This document shows positions 46,899 to 57,500 of a stretch of 64,000 nt of DNA, piece after piece. A program made the position numbers and the translations under genes. The notes below the pieces were generated by a model that worked only from the letters and a program-made list of their open reading frames with translations, did not search any database and was not told the DNA's origin. This stretch comes from Catenulispora pinistramenti (lineage in GTDB: Bacteria > Actinomycetota > Actinomycetes > Streptomycetales > Catenulisporaceae). Each line of letters opens with the position of its first letter. Position 1 is the stretch's first letter. The DNA is taken from assembly GCF_018274385.1 (NCBI RefSeq), contig NZ_JAAFYZ010000011.1:31496-95495 (forward strand). Direction: 5' to 3'.

Positions 46899-46950
46899 CA
46901 GTCCGGTCGCTCGAACCTACCTTCGTCAGTGCCCTCAAGTGAACGTTCAC
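46895..46950 (+). promoter_or_regulatory. promoter and operator of the secreted propeller-protein gene
   Basis: TTGACA (46895-46900), a 17-base spacer and TACCTT (46918-46923) form a strong promoter. Its -35 overlaps the esterase stop codon. The operator GTGAACGTTCAC (46939-46950) starts 15 bases past the -10 box. Confidence 0.7.
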
Positions 46951-46976
46951 TTTACGGTCGTTCTAGGGAGCCACAC

Positions 46977-49142
46977 ATGGAGGACAAAAGGGGATTCACG
47001 CGTCGGCAGCTCATCGTGAGCTCGGCCGGTGCGGTGATCGCGGGCGGGGTCGCAGGGGCCCTGCTGACTGATTCCACGGCGCAGGCGGCATCCGCCCGCT
47101 CCGCCACCGCGGGTGCGGTAGCCGCCGACAGCAACGCCACCTTCCCCACGCTGAACGTCACCACCTCGTGGGTGGGGAACACGTATGCCGGTGCCACACA
47201 GTGGATGCAAGACTTCCTGTTCAACATCGCCGTCACCGCCGACGGCACCGTCTACACCAACTCCTTCTGGGACGAGGGCGGCGACGAGGCGGGGATCTAC
47301 AAGGACGGCAAGGTCATCGGCAACAGCCACAGCGCGAACGGTGACGCGGTGGCGGTCAACAGCAAGAACGCGTTCCTGACCGTCGGCAACGGCCTGACGG
47401 CGTTCTCGCTGGCCGGGGTCGCCAGCACCCTGACGTTCGCCGTCGGCAGCCCGCCGGCCGCGGCCGCGGCCACCGACACCCAGGTGGTCGCGACCGACCG
47501 GGTCCAGAACCGGGTCATCATCTTCGACGCCGCGACCGGCACGATCGTCCGGACCTGGGCCGTGAACATGCCCGGCGCCGTGACGATCGACCCGAAGAGC
47601 GGCGACGTCTGGGTGGTCTCCGGCGTCACCCGCGACACCAACGACGGGCACTTCTGGCACCCGGGCACGAACGGCCCGGTGACGGTGCTCGGCTTCACCA
47701 ACACCGGCACCGCGCTGGCCGGCACGATCTCCGGCCCGGCCGCCGACTGGCTGCCCACCTCGCTGGCGATCGACGTCAACGGCGACCTGCTGGTCGGCGA
47801 CAACGGCCCGCTGCGGCAGGTGCATACGTACACTGCTTTGACTTCGCCGAAGCCGACTCTGGCCAAGAGCCTGGGCCGGCCCGGCGGGATCGGTTCCGGC
47901 ACGCCCGGCGTGCCGGACCCCACCAAGTTCTGGGGCATCTCCGGCGTCGGCGGGGACTCGGCGGGCAACGTCTACGTCGGCATGAACGAGTTCGGGACCT
48001 GGCTGCGCAAGTACAACCCGGCCGGGAACCTGGTGTGGCAGCTGATCGGCCAGGAGTTCGTGACCACGGGCGACTTCGACCCGGCCTCGAACGCGCTGGA
48101 CATCTACAGCCCGCACGCGCACTACCGCATGGACTACAGCAAGACCCCGGGCAGCGACTCGACCTGGTTGGGCTACACCCTGGACTCGGTGAAGTACCCG
48201 CAGGACCCGCGGCTGTTCATGATCGGACACCAGCACCACATCACGTCGGCGTTCGTGAAACGCCTGAACAACAACCTGTACATGTACACCACCGGCATGT
48301 ACAGCGGCGAGCTCGTCATCCACAAAATGCAGGGCGAGATCGCCGTCCCCTCGGCCGCGATCTTCAAGGCGCACTTCACCGACGACCCGAACTGGCCGCC
48401 GTTCCAGCCGGCCACCGGCGAGTGGATCTGGCGGGACGCCAACGGCGACGGCGTGTTCACCGCCGACGAGTACACCACCAACAACGGTCTGAGCGCCCCG
48501 AGCAACTGCTGGGTGTGGTTCGTCGACGACAAGGGCGACGTCTGGGAGGGCGGCGACCGGAACCTGCGGCGCTACCCGCTCCAGGGCTTCGACAGCCACG
48601 GCAACCCCATCTACGACTACGCGCACATGGTGACCACGGCGCTGCCGGCGCCGTTCAAGCCGGTGCGGCGGCTGAACTACGACGTGGCGACGGACGTGAT
48701 GTACGTGTCCGGATACACGGCGGCGCAGCCGTTCGAGAACGCGCACTGGAAGGAGTGCGGCAAGGTCCTGGCGCGGTACGACAACTGGAGCAAGCAGGAC
48801 CCGGCGACCGCGACGCCGACGTGGCAGATCCTGCTGCCCTGGGACGAGACGGTGCAGCCGGTGGCGACCACACCGGTGAGCTGGCAGCCGGCCGGGGACT
48901 ACATCTTCGTGTGCGGGATCGCCACGCGCGGATTGGTGTGGGTGCTGAAGGCCTCGGACGGTTCGCCGGTCGGGATGTGGGAGCCCAGCGCGATCGTCGG
49001 GCCGCCTTCGGCTTACGGGCCTACGGGCTGGGTGGACGTCCCCTATGGGCTGAACGCGGCGAAGGGGTCGGACGGGTCGTATCACGTGACCGTCGAGGAC
49101 GACTTGAAGAACAAGATCCTGGTTTACACGTGGAAGCCGTGA
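46977..49142 (+). CDS. Tat-secreted beta-propeller protein of unknown activity
   Basis: This 721-residue protein has a twin-arginine signal (FTRRQLIVSSAGAVIAGGVA) and a long series of propeller strands with NHL/SMP-30-like wording (PGAVTIDPKSGDVWVVSGV, TSLAIDVNGDLLVGDNG, GDSAGNVYVGMNEFGTWL). A DANGDGVFTADEY segment looks like a calcium-binding loop. I do not recognise a defined catalytic family. ATG 46977 has TAGGGAG upstream. Its own LacI-controlled promoter ties it to the esterase and GH2 genes, suggesting a role in outside polysaccharide capture or cleavage. Confidence 0.75.
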   Translation: MEDKRGFTRRQLIVSSAGAVIAGGVAGALLTDSTAQAASARSATAGAVAADSNATFPTLNVTTSWVGNTYAGATQWMQDFLFNIAVTADGTVYTNSFWDEGGDEAGIYKDGKVIGNSHSANGDAVAVNSKNAFLTVGNGLTAFSLAGVASTLTFAVGSPPAAAAATDTQVVATDRVQNRVIIFDAATGTIVRTWAVNMPGAVTIDPKSGDVWVVSGVTRDTNDGHFWHPGTNGPVTVLGFTNTGTALAGTISGPAADWLPTSLAIDVNGDLLVGDNGPLRQVHTYTALTSPKPTLAKSLGRPGGIGSGTPGVPDPTKFWGISGVGGDSAGNVYVGMNEFGTWLRKYNPAGNLVWQLIGQEFVTTGDFDPASNALDIYSPHAHYRMDYSKTPGSDSTWLGYTLDSVKYPQDPRLFMIGHQHHITSAFVKRLNNNLYMYTTGMYSGELVIHKMQGEIAVPSAAIFKAHFTDDPNWPPFQPATGEWIWRDANGDGVFTADEYTTNNGLSAPSNCWVWFVDDKGDVWEGGDRNLRRYPLQGFDSHGNPIYDYAHMVTTALPAPFKPVRRLNYDVATDVMYVSGYTAAQPFENAHWKECGKVLARYDNWSKQDPATATPTWQILLPWDETVQPVATTPVSWQPAGDYIFVCGIATRGLVWVLKASDGSPVGMWEPSAIVGPPSAYGPTGWVDVPYGLNAAKGSDGSYHVTVEDDLKNKILVYTWKP

Positions 49143-49178
49143 TGCGGTAGCCGTTGGGTGCTCGTGTCACGACAGCGA

Positions 49179-49210
49179 GAAGCGCGGCGGACTGGCGTCC
49201 GCCGCGCTTC
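49179..49210. terminator. strong hairpin terminator
   Basis: A perfect 14-bp stem (GAAGCGCGGCGGAC with GTCCGCCGCGCTTC, loop TGGC) lies between the convergent propeller-protein and pspA genes. Confidence 0.75.
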
Positions 49211-49242
49211 CTCGTACGTCCCCGCTTCGTTGTACGTCCGGC

Positions 49243-49986
49243 TTACGCGCCCTGTCCCGGACCGATCTGCTTCTGCGAGTCGGAGGCCGCGATCTCGTTG
49301 CGCAGCCGCGCCATCTCGTTCTCCACACCCGGGCCGGCGGACAGCGCCTCCAGCTCGCGGGTGATGTCGTCCTTGCCGTAACCGGTGGGGTCGTTCAGGA
49401 CGCCGGAGGCGGTGAGCTCGTCCAGGGCCGCGCCGCGGGCCTGGAGCTGGGCCGTCTTGTTCTCGGCCCGCTCGATCGCCATGTTGACGTCGCCCATCTC
49501 CTCGGAGATGCCGCTGAACGCCTCGCCGATCTGGGTGGTCGCCTGCGCCGCGGCGTAGGTGGCCTTGATGGTCTCCTTCTTGGTGCGGAAGGCGTCGACC
49601 TTCTGCTGGAGACTCTGCGAGGCGCGGACGAGCTTTTCCTCTTCCGCCTGCAGCGCGGTGTACTGCTGCGTCATGTCCTCGATCTGCTGCTGGAGCGGGC
49701 CCCGGCGGACCAGCGCCTCACGCGCCAGGTCCTCACGGCCTACTTCCAGGGCGCGCTTGGCCTGCTCGCCGCGCTTGTCGTAGTCGGCTTGGAGCCCCTT
49801 CAGCTGGATTTCTATGCGCTTGCGGCTGGTCGCGACCTCCGCGACGCCCCGGCGCACCTTCTGCAGCAGCTCCAGCTGTTTCTCGTAGGACAGGTCGAGC
49901 TGTTCGACCGGATTCTCGCGGCGTTCAAGGGCCGCGTTGGCCTTGGCCTCGACGACCAGCTTCATCCGCTTCATGACGCCGCTCAT
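49243..49986 (-). CDS. pspA: PspA/IM30 family membrane-stress protein
   Basis: This 247-residue protein is an almost continuous coiled coil, as in PspA/IM30 proteins that polymerise on damaged membranes. It starts MSGVMKRMKLVVEAKANAAL and has the family block NPVEQLDLSYEKQLELLQKV; later helices include LQQQIEDMTQQYTALQAEEE and QTTQIGEAFSGISEEMGDVN-like sequence. ATG 49986 is preceded by CAGGGAG. No pspBC or PspA-specific regulator is adjacent. The short C-terminal tail (DSQKQIGPGQGA) is typical of actinobacterial forms. Confidence 0.9.
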   Translation of the reverse strand: MSGVMKRMKLVVEAKANAALERRENPVEQLDLSYEKQLELLQKVRRGVAEVATSRKRIEIQLKGLQADYDKRGEQAKRALEVGREDLAREALVRRGPLQQQIEDMTQQYTALQAEEEKLVRASQSLQQKVDAFRTKKETIKATYAAAQATTQIGEAFSGISEEMGDVNMAIERAENKTAQLQARGAALDELTASGVLNDPTGYGKDDITRELEALSAGPGVENEMARLRNEIAASDSQKQIGPGQGA

Positions 49987-50023
49987 GGACGCTCCCTGCC
50001 CCCTTCGATACACGCGCGTTGGT

Positions 50024-51019
50024 TCAACGGATCAACGCTTCTGTGGTGACCGTGGTTCCCAGGATAGACGGGGTGGACTCTCCTTCGGAACGGGTGGTCT
50101 GCCCAATTCCGCGCTGGGCCAGGAACGCACCGGCCAGGACGATGGCCCCGCCGCCGATCTGGATGGGCGCCAGGCGCTCACCGAGCGTCGCCCAGGCGAT
50201 CACCGTCGCGGACGCCGGCTCCACGTAGGCCAGCCCCGCCGCGACCGGCGCGGACAGGCGCTGGATGGCCGCGGCGCCGGTGAGGTAGGACAGGATCGTG
50301 CTGATCAGCACGATGAACAAGGCCAGCGTCCAGCCCGGCACGTGGTGCGAGCCGAGCGGCACCGAGTGCCCCAGGATGTGCCACGGCGCGGACCACGGCG
50401 CGGCCAGCGGTGTCAGCACCACCATGCCGACGGCCATACCGCCGGTGGTGAGTGTGAGCGGATCCACACTGTCGCGCAGGCGGTCGATCAGCAGGAAGAA
50501 CGTCGCATTGCCGGCGGCGGCACCGAGCCCGGCCGCGATCCCGATGGCGTCCAGGTGCAGCCCGGACCAGATCTGCACGACGACCGCCAGGCCGAGCATC
50601 GCCACCCCGACGCCGATCGCCGACTCGCGGGCGACATGCGCATGCCGCACCAACTTCTCCCACGCGACGACCAGCACCGGTCCGGTGAACTCCAGCAGGA
50701 TCGCGATCCCGACCGGCAACCGTGAGGCAGCCACGAAGTACAGCGACTGGCACGCCGCGACCGCCACGACCCCGTACAGCAGGATCTGCCACTTGTTCCG
50801 CACCATCATCGCCAGCTGCCCGGGCCGCCGCAGCACCAGGCAGAGCGCCACCAACACCACAACCGTGCCGATCAGCCGCACCCACACCGCCTGCAGCGGA
50901 CTGAACCCGGCGGCGATCAGGGCCTTGGCGAACGGCCCGCCGGCGCCGAACGCCACCGAGGAGGTGACGCCGAACAGGACGCCGGCCGTCGTACGGTTGG
51001 CGGATCGGGTGCTGGTCAC
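50024..51019 (-). CDS. EamA-family (DMT) transporter
   Basis: This 331-residue inner-membrane protein has ten hydrophobic helices in two EamA repeats, for example GVLFGVTSSVAFGAGGPFAK, VWVRLIGTVVVLVALCLVL and IVLISTILSYLTGAAAIQRL with YVEPASATVIAWATLGERLA. The last block, a conserved EPxxA motif, marks the second repeat. Members export metabolites or amino acids; the substrate is not predictable. The GTG start at 51019 is the only reasonable one. It lies alone downstream of the hydrolase gene on the same strand. Confidence 0.88.
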   Translation of the reverse strand: MTSTRSANRTTAGVLFGVTSSVAFGAGGPFAKALIAAGFSPLQAVWVRLIGTVVVLVALCLVLRRPGQLAMMVRNKWQILLYGVVAVAACQSLYFVAASRLPVGIAILLEFTGPVLVVAWEKLVRHAHVARESAIGVGVAMLGLAVVVQIWSGLHLDAIGIAAGLGAAAGNATFFLLIDRLRDSVDPLTLTTGGMAVGMVVLTPLAAPWSAPWHILGHSVPLGSHHVPGWTLALFIVLISTILSYLTGAAAIQRLSAPVAAGLAYVEPASATVIAWATLGERLAPIQIGGGAIVLAGAFLAQRGIGQTTRSEGESTPSILGTTVTTEALIR

Positions 51020-51119
51020 CTTGCCGAGGGTAATAGGCGCCGGGGTGCTTTGTCCTTAGACGATCACGGAGTGACGCCGAGTCGTGATGCGCTGCTCAGG
51101 CGGACGTCGGACGTGCTGC

Positions 51120-52049
51120 TCACTCCGCGCCGGTGCCAGCACCAGCACCAGCACCAAGCAGATCGACAGCCTCGGCGAACGCCTCCGGCGCCTCCTGCGG
51201 CACGTTGTGCCCGATCCCGTCCAGCAACCGGTACTCGAACCGCCCCGTGAACAGCTCCCGGTCCCCGGAGTCCGCGAACGTCGGGCCGCCGACTCCGTCG
51301 GCTCCGGCCTCCAGCACCACGGTCGGCACCTCGATCTCGGTCCCGAACGCCAGCCGCTCCTCGACCGCCGCGTAGCGCGGATCGCCCTCGGCCAGGCCGT
51401 AGCGGTGCCGGTAGGAGTGGATCACCACCTCGACGAAGTCCGGGTTGTGCAGGCTCGGCGCGCTGGCCTGGAACTCGGCCGAGGCCGCCTCCCACTTCGG
51501 GGACCAGGTCTGCCACAGCAGTTCGCACAGTTCCTCGCGGTGGCGCTCCAGCCCGCGCAGTCCGCGCTCGCTGTGGAAGTAGTACTGGTACCAGAACGTC
51601 GCCTCCCACTCCGGCTTCGACGGCTCGGCGGAGCGCGCGATGTCCTGCACGTTGTATCCGTCGACCGTGACCAGGCCGCGCACCCGTTCCGGCCACAGGG
51701 CCGAGACGATGCACGCCGCCCGGCCGCCCCAGTCGTAGCCGGCGACGATCGGCCGGTCCAGGCCCAGTGCGTCGATGAAGTCCAGGAGGTCCTGGCCGAT
51801 GGCGCCCTGCTGGCCGGAGCGGAGGTAGGTCTCGGACTGGAAGCGTGTCCTTCCGAAGCCCCGTAGATACGGTGCGTACACGGAGTAACCGCCCCGCGCC
51901 GCCAACGACGCGGCGACCTTGTCGTAGGCGCGGACGTCATAGGGAAAGCCGTGGAGCAAGATGACGGGAATCCCCGAGGGGTCCCCTGCGTGCTCATAGG
52001 CGATGTCGAGGACGGGCGTCGCTATGTGATCCACCGCAGTGAAGGTCAT
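51120..52049 (-). CDS. alpha/beta hydrolase with aspartate nucleophile (epoxide hydrolase/dehalogenase-like)
   Basis: This 309-residue hydrolase has the oxyanion motif LLHGFPYDVRAYDKV and the nucleophile elbow IVAGYDWGGRAACI. The Asp in the elbow points to epoxide hydrolases or haloalkane dehalogenases rather than serine esterases. The histidine lies in LLDGIGHNVPQEAP. Its ATG overlaps the peptidase stop (ATGA), so it is translated with the M20 gene. The end carries an odd GAGAGAGTGAE repeat encoded by a GCACCA microsatellite. The substrate is unknown. Confidence 0.82.
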   Translation of the reverse strand: MTFTAVDHIATPVLDIAYEHAGDPSGIPVILLHGFPYDVRAYDKVAASLAARGGYSVYAPYLRGFGRTRFQSETYLRSGQQGAIGQDLLDFIDALGLDRPIVAGYDWGGRAACIVSALWPERVRGLVTVDGYNVQDIARSAEPSKPEWEATFWYQYYFHSERGLRGLERHREELCELLWQTWSPKWEAASAEFQASAPSLHNPDFVEVVIHSYRHRYGLAEGDPRYAAVEERLAFGTEIEVPTVVLEAGADGVGGPTFADSGDRELFTGRFEYRLLDGIGHNVPQEAPEAFAEAVDLLGAGAGAGTGAE

Positions 52050-53419
52050 GGGGCAAGTTTCGCATGTCCGTTCGCATATGCCTGGAAGAAAGCGGCCTCG
52101 GCGAGCACGGAGTTGCGCAGCTCAGAGAGCAGGACGCGCTCGTTGGGGCCGTGGAGCTGGCAGGCCGCGTCCTCGGCGCCGAAGAGCAGGATCTCAGCAT
52201 TCGGAACCGCCTTCGCGAGCCCGTTGACCAACGGGATCGCGCCGCCGCTCGCGGCCTGCGTCGCCGCGGCGCCCCACGCCGCCTTCAAGGCTGTCGAAGC
52301 AGCCTGATACGCCGGTCCGCCGGTCGCGGCGGCGAAGCCCGGGCCCGCGTCCTGCGGCGTCACGGTCAGCTCGACGCCGAACGGTTTCAGCGCCTCCAGA
52401 TGCCGGACCAGCGCCTGCTGCGCCTCCTTCGGGTCCTGCTGCGGGTGGATGCGCAGGTTGATCAGAGCCCTGGCATACGGCACGACCGCCAGCGCCGCGG
52501 TGTCCACGGCCGGCGCGTCCAGGCCGACGACGCTGATCGCCGGGCCGCTCCACAGCCGCTCGCCGAGCCCGCCGGTCCCCAGCAAGGGAATGTCGGGCTC
52601 GACCGTGGCCAGCGCCCGGAATTCCTCGTCGGTGTAAGCGGTCCCGGACCACGGTTCGCGGCGCAGTCCGGGCACGGCCACGTCGCCCTTGTCGTCGTGC
52701 AACGTGGCCAGCGCGGCGATCAGGGTGAGCAGGGCATCGGGCGCGGCGCCGCCGTACAGGCCGCTGTGCCGCGCCTCCTTCAGCGTGCGGACCTCCACCT
52801 GCACCTCGGCGTCGCCGCGCAGCGCGGTGGTCAGCGTCGGGGTGCCGGGGCGGATGTTGCCCATGTCGGCGATGACCATCGCGTCGCAGGCGAAGGCCTC
52901 CGGGTTCTGCGGCGGGTAGTCGTCCAGGACGCTGCCGTACTCCTCCTGGCCCTCCAGCACGATGCGGATGCCCACCGGCGGCCGGCCCTCGAAGGCGCGC
53001 AGGGCGCCGAGGTGCACAGCCAGGTTCGACTTGTCGTCGGCGATACCCCGGCCCCGGATCGCCGGACCGTGCTCGGGGTCGGTGTACTCCGTCGGGGTGA
53101 AGGGCGGGGAGGCCCAGGCCGCCTCGTCGCCGGGCGGCTGGACGTCGTAGTGCCCGTACAGCAGTACGGTCGGGGCGTCCGGCGTCGGCGGCGGGATGTG
53201 GCCGGTGATGATCGGGGACGTGTCGGGCAGCCGCAGGTCCGCCAGGTCCTGCACGCCCGCCGCCCGCAGCAGCTCGACCAGCAGGTCGTGGCACTCGACG
53301 ACCTTCTCCTGCGGATAGCCCGGGAAGGCGATCGAGGGGATTGCGGCCAGGTGCTTCAGATCGGCTGCGACGCCGGGCATCAGGGCGTCGACCCTGGCGG
53401 TGAGCTGCGCGATGTCCAT
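52046..53419 (-). CDS. M20-family dipeptidase/metallopeptidase
   Basis: This 457-residue zinc enzyme carries the M20 metal and catalytic blocks: TVLLYGHYDVQPPGD, IRGRGIADDKSNLAVHL, IRIVLEGQEEYGS, DAMVIADMGNIRPGTPTLT, and the dimerisation-domain RHSGLYGGAAPDALL. The histidine comes late in the family pattern. It probably cleaves dipeptides or N-acyl amino acids. The regulator gene ends 12 bases upstream, and the hydrolase starts inside its stop codon, giving a three-gene unit. Confidence 0.9.
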   Translation of the reverse strand: MDIAQLTARVDALMPGVAADLKHLAAIPSIAFPGYPQEKVVECHDLLVELLRAAGVQDLADLRLPDTSPIITGHIPPPTPDAPTVLLYGHYDVQPPGDEAAWASPPFTPTEYTDPEHGPAIRGRGIADDKSNLAVHLGALRAFEGRPPVGIRIVLEGQEEYGSVLDDYPPQNPEAFACDAMVIADMGNIRPGTPTLTTALRGDAEVQVEVRTLKEARHSGLYGGAAPDALLTLIAALATLHDDKGDVAVPGLRREPWSGTAYTDEEFRALATVEPDIPLLGTGGLGERLWSGPAISVVGLDAPAVDTAALAVVPYARALINLRIHPQQDPKEAQQALVRHLEALKPFGVELTVTPQDAGPGFAAATGGPAYQAASTALKAAWGAAATQAASGGAIPLVNGLAKAVPNAEILLFGAEDAACQLHGPNERVLLSELRNSVLAEAAFFQAYANGHAKLAP

Positions 53420-53431
53420 GCGGTCAGTAAC

Positions 53432-54394
53432 TCACACCCAGCCGCGCCGCGCCGCCTGAGCGCCGATCTGGAAGCGGGACGCCGCCCCCAGCCGGGCGGC
53501 CAGGTCGGCGACCCGGCGGCGCACCGTGCGCTCGCTGATGCCGAGCTGGCGGGCGATCACGTCGTCCTTCATCCCGGCGTTCAGGCACTGCAAAATCGCG
53601 TCGTCCTCCGAGGGCAGCTCCGGGTTCGCGTCGGCGCGCGGGGCGAACAGCGGAACCGCCTGCGTCCACACCGCCTCGAACAGCGCGATCAGCGCCTCGC
53701 AGAGCCCGGAGGCGTGCACGACCGCGCAGCGCGAGGCGGCGTCCCCGGCCCCCGGCTCGGACAGCGGCAGGATCGCCTCCCGCCGATCGGCGATCACCAG
53801 CTTGGTCGGCAGCGCCGGGGCCACCCGCGCCTGCTCGCCGAGCTGCACCAACGCCCGCACCCGGCCGGTGCGCAGGGGGTGGTCCAGCACCTCGGTGGCG
53901 TACACGGCCCGCACCGCGACGCCACGCGACAAGGCGCCGGTCTCCGCCTCGGAATCGCCGTAGCTGGAGGCGACGTAAGGCGGGGTGTCGAACGCGAGGA
54001 TCTCGCGATCGGCGCGCGCCATCAGGTCGTGGAAGCGCGCGGCGATGGCGGATCGGCCGACGATCGCCTCCACCGGCCGCGCCGCCCCGGTGCGCACCGC
54101 GCGGTCGTGGAAGCTGGCGGACAGCTCGTCGATGGTCTGGGTCAGGCGGTCCAGCTCGGTGCGACGCTCGCGCAGCAGGCCGGTGAGCGCTACGCGCGGG
54201 TCGACGGGCACGACCGCGACGCCGTCGCGCAGCGCCAGGCCGAGCTCGGTGAGCCGGCGGACGCTGCGGCGGACCTGCTCGGGCGGGGCGCCGAGGTCGT
54301 CGGCGAGGGTGCCCGCGGTGTGCGGGTCGCCGACGGTGAGCAGCCGGCGCAGGACGGATTCGTCGAACGCTGACAGGCCCGCGGGGGTCAGCAT
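53432..54394 (-). CDS. LuxR-type helix-turn-helix regulator with TrmB-like N-terminus
   Basis: This 320-residue regulator has an N-terminal winged-helix-like part (AGTLADDLGAPPEQVRRSVR, LTELGLALRDGVAVVPVDP), a middle domain that could bind a small ligand (VEAIVGRSAIAARFHDLMAR), and a C-terminal LuxR/GerE helix-turn-helix (MKDDVIARQLGISERTVRRR). This layout is common in Streptomyces. It begins the unit with the M20 peptidase and the hydrolase and may control it. ATG 54394 is the start. Confidence 0.85.
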   Translation of the reverse strand: MLTPAGLSAFDESVLRRLLTVGDPHTAGTLADDLGAPPEQVRRSVRRLTELGLALRDGVAVVPVDPRVALTGLLRERRTELDRLTQTIDELSASFHDRAVRTGAARPVEAIVGRSAIAARFHDLMARADREILAFDTPPYVASSYGDSEAETGALSRGVAVRAVYATEVLDHPLRTGRVRALVQLGEQARVAPALPTKLVIADRREAILPLSEPGAGDAASRCAVVHASGLCEALIALFEAVWTQAVPLFAPRADANPELPSEDDAILQCLNAGMKDDVIARQLGISERTVRRRVADLAARLGAASRFQIGAQAARRGWV

Positions 54395-54488
54395 GGATGG
54401 GTTCCCCTCCTGCGATCAAGAAGCGGCCACACTATAGCGCCGACATAGCGCCGACCGACCGGAACCGGCGGGTGTCCGGTAACGGTCA

Positions 54489-54502
54489 GGGAAAGCGCTT
54501 CC
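54489..54502. promoter_or_regulatory. GGGAAAGCGCTTCC palindrome-like site
   Basis: The core AAGCGCTT is self-complementary and the flanks nearly so, like LacI-family operators. It lies 3 bases before the first possible start of the protease gene, which argues that translation really begins further down (TTG 54632). A similar GGAAAGCGCATTCC lies at 39506-39519, before the lactonase ATG. Confidence 0.35.
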
Positions 54503-54505
54503 GCG

Positions 54506-57500
54506 ATGTCGGGTGCCGCTGCCAGCATCCCTGTCACCGCTTCCGGTGTCGGACCCCCGCATTCGGCCGGGCCGGAGGCGTTGTCATCAGCACTTTTGCC
54601 ATCAGCACTCAGTGATGTCGGGAGATCACCCTTGCCTGCGATACCTCAGTGCCGCCCTTGGCTGGCCGCGACGTTGGCCGCGACCGTGGCCGTGACGGTC
54701 TTCGGCGCGGCCGCCGGTGTGGCGAGCGCGGCCGCATCCGCGCCGTCCGCATTTGCTGCTTCCGCCTCCGCGCCCCCATACGGCGGCCTCCACCTGACCG
54801 CGGATCAGGTCCGCGCCCTGTCCGCGAAGTACACCGTCGGTGTCAGCGCCACCGGCACCATCGCCCAGCGGGTCGGGATCGCGCAAGCCGCGGCGGCCGG
54901 TGTGAGCGCCGACCCGACCAAGTCGGCCGCGCCGAGTGGCAGGGCCGGGGGTCCGGCCGCGAATCAAGCCACGGATCAGGCCTCGGCCTCAGGCCTGTCC
55001 TTCACCGCCGACCAGCAGATCGAGACCGCGCGCGGCCTCGGCCTGACCGCGGCGGTCCCGGGCAGCGACGACTGGTTCCACGTCGACACCTCCGGCCAGG
55101 TCCAGCGGGTCGGCCGGGACGGCAAGCCGGTGTGGACCACGACCGAGCAGGGCCTGGCCGCCGACTGGGGGCTGAAGGGCACCGTCCCGTACCTGCCCGA
55201 GCCGCCGCCGCTGGACATGTTCGCCGGCTACGACCCGATCTCCGGGACCGGCGTCAGCTCCGACCAGACCTTCGCGGTCGGTGACTTCGGCGGCGGATCA
55301 GGGCACGACATCGCCGTCGCCTACACCCTCGGCGCGAGCGCGGCGTTCCCGTTCACGGTCCCGGACTCGTCGCTCACCCACTACGCGTCCTTCGTCACCG
55401 TCATCGACGGCCGCACCGGAAAGACGTTGTGGCATCAGGCCTATCCCGGTGACGTCAACCGCCTCGCGGCCGGGTCCGGCGCTCTGATCGTCGGCGACGT
55501 CACCGGCCCGATGTGGAGTGTCGAGTCGGCGCCGTTGTCCGGCGACAGCCGGACCAGCGTCTCGCTCGTGAAGTTCCACAAGTCCGGCGCCGCGGTGACG
55601 GGTACTACGGCTTGGACGTACAACACCCAAGTCCCGTGGGCCGCCCTCGCCACCCTCACCCCGACCGCCGACGGCATCGCGACCGGCTGGACCGACACCC
55701 CGATGGGCCTGGGCACGCCGCGTCCCGCCGACGGTCACGTGATCCTGCTGGACGCGGCCACCGGCAAGCTGAAGCTCGACGTCCCGACCCCCGGCTACCC
55801 GCGCATCATCCGCGACGATCCCGAGCGGCACCGCCTCGTCGTCGCCGAGGAGAACGACCCGGAGGACGCCGTCAGCTGGCAGCTGACCTCGATCGACCCG
55901 CGGTCCGGCGCCCGGCAGGTGTTGGCGACGCGGACCGGCACCTTCGTCACCACGCTGCGGGTCGCCGACTCGGGCCAGGGGAGCGCCAACCATAAGAACC
56001 CTGCGTATGTCGCCACCGAGCTGACCCTGGACATGTCCGGCAGCCAGCCGGTTCCGGTGAACTCCTCGGTCCTCTCCTTCGACGCGCACGGCAAGAACTT
56101 GTGGACCACGCCGATCCCGGCCGCCTTCGCCGGTGACGCCCCGGTGGTCGGCGGCACGATCCTGCCGGACGCCGACAAGGCGAGCGTCGTGGTCACCACC
56201 CAGGACCCGCAGAACCCGACCGAGGCCGCCCCCAACGGCCCCGAGGGCACGCAGGTCCTCTCCTTCGACGCCCGCACGGGCAAGCTCCGCTGGCGCCAGG
56301 CTGGCGCGGTCGGCACCGGCCTGGAACCGGCGCAGTGGGGAGACCGGATCCTGTCGGTCGCCGCCGACCAGACCGCTTACGCCTACAAGATTTCCAACGG
56401 CGCCCCGGTCGCGGTCCAGCCGCAACTCGGCGACCTCTACGCCGGCGTCCTCGTGCCCGGCGCGACCACCGCGCGGGACGGCGTCAAGAACATCGTCGCG
56501 GCCGGGCAGAGCCGAGGTGTGTTCCTGCTCGACGGCCACCCGCAGCCGAACGGCGTGCCGAAGGTGTTGTGGAGCGCGACCGTGCAGGGCGCCGTGCACC
56601 ACGCCGAACTCGTCGACGACGGCAAGCAGGTGCTGGTCGCCGCGACCGGCGGCTGGGACCTGATCGACGTGGCCACCGGCAAGGTCAAGGCGGCCAAGGA
56701 CGTCCCCGGCGCCTACACCTGGTCGGTGTCCGCTACCGGCACGGGTAAGAACACTGAGATCATCGACCCGACCCACGCGCTCACCGCCTACGGCCTGAAC
56801 GGCCGGCGGCTGTGGACGTTCAAGCCGGCCGGCAGCCCGGTGAAGTTCAGCAACGCGACCGTGGACGCCGACGGCCACGTCATCGCCGAGTACGCCACCG
56901 CGGCGGGCGACAAGGCACCGAAGTACGGAGTCGTGTCGCTGGACGCTCGCACCGGCAAGACCGTCTGGGACCTTCCAGCCGATCCGTCGGTGCTCAGCAC
57001 CGGCCTGTTGGACGCCGCATATGCGAGCCCTGACATTCCCGGCGCGGACGGCCATGGCGTCGCCCTGGCCTGGGCCGCCAAGGACCCGAGCAGTCCCATG
57101 GGCACCACCCTGGTCGAGGTCCGCGACAGCCGCACCGGCGCCGTGCTCACCTCGCACACCGGCGGCGGGTCGACCACGAACATCGACTTCAGCGCCGACC
57201 CGAAGGACGGCCTGGCCTGGTACCACTTCGCGGTCATCAGCCGGCTGCTGCCGGACGGCAAGACCTGGACCGACACCGGCATGTTCTCCGACACCTACTC
57301 CGGCGGCTTCGCGACCTCCACCGGCGGCTCGACCGTGCTGCTGGACTCGCCGTTCGGCACCCAGGCCTACGATCCCGCGCTGTTCGACGGGAACAACGAC
57401 TACCCCGAAGACCTGGCGCAGACCGGACCGCTCGACGACGCTGACCAACTCGTCATCGACGGCTCGCGGGTACTGGGGCTTGAGCAGGACATCCGCGAGT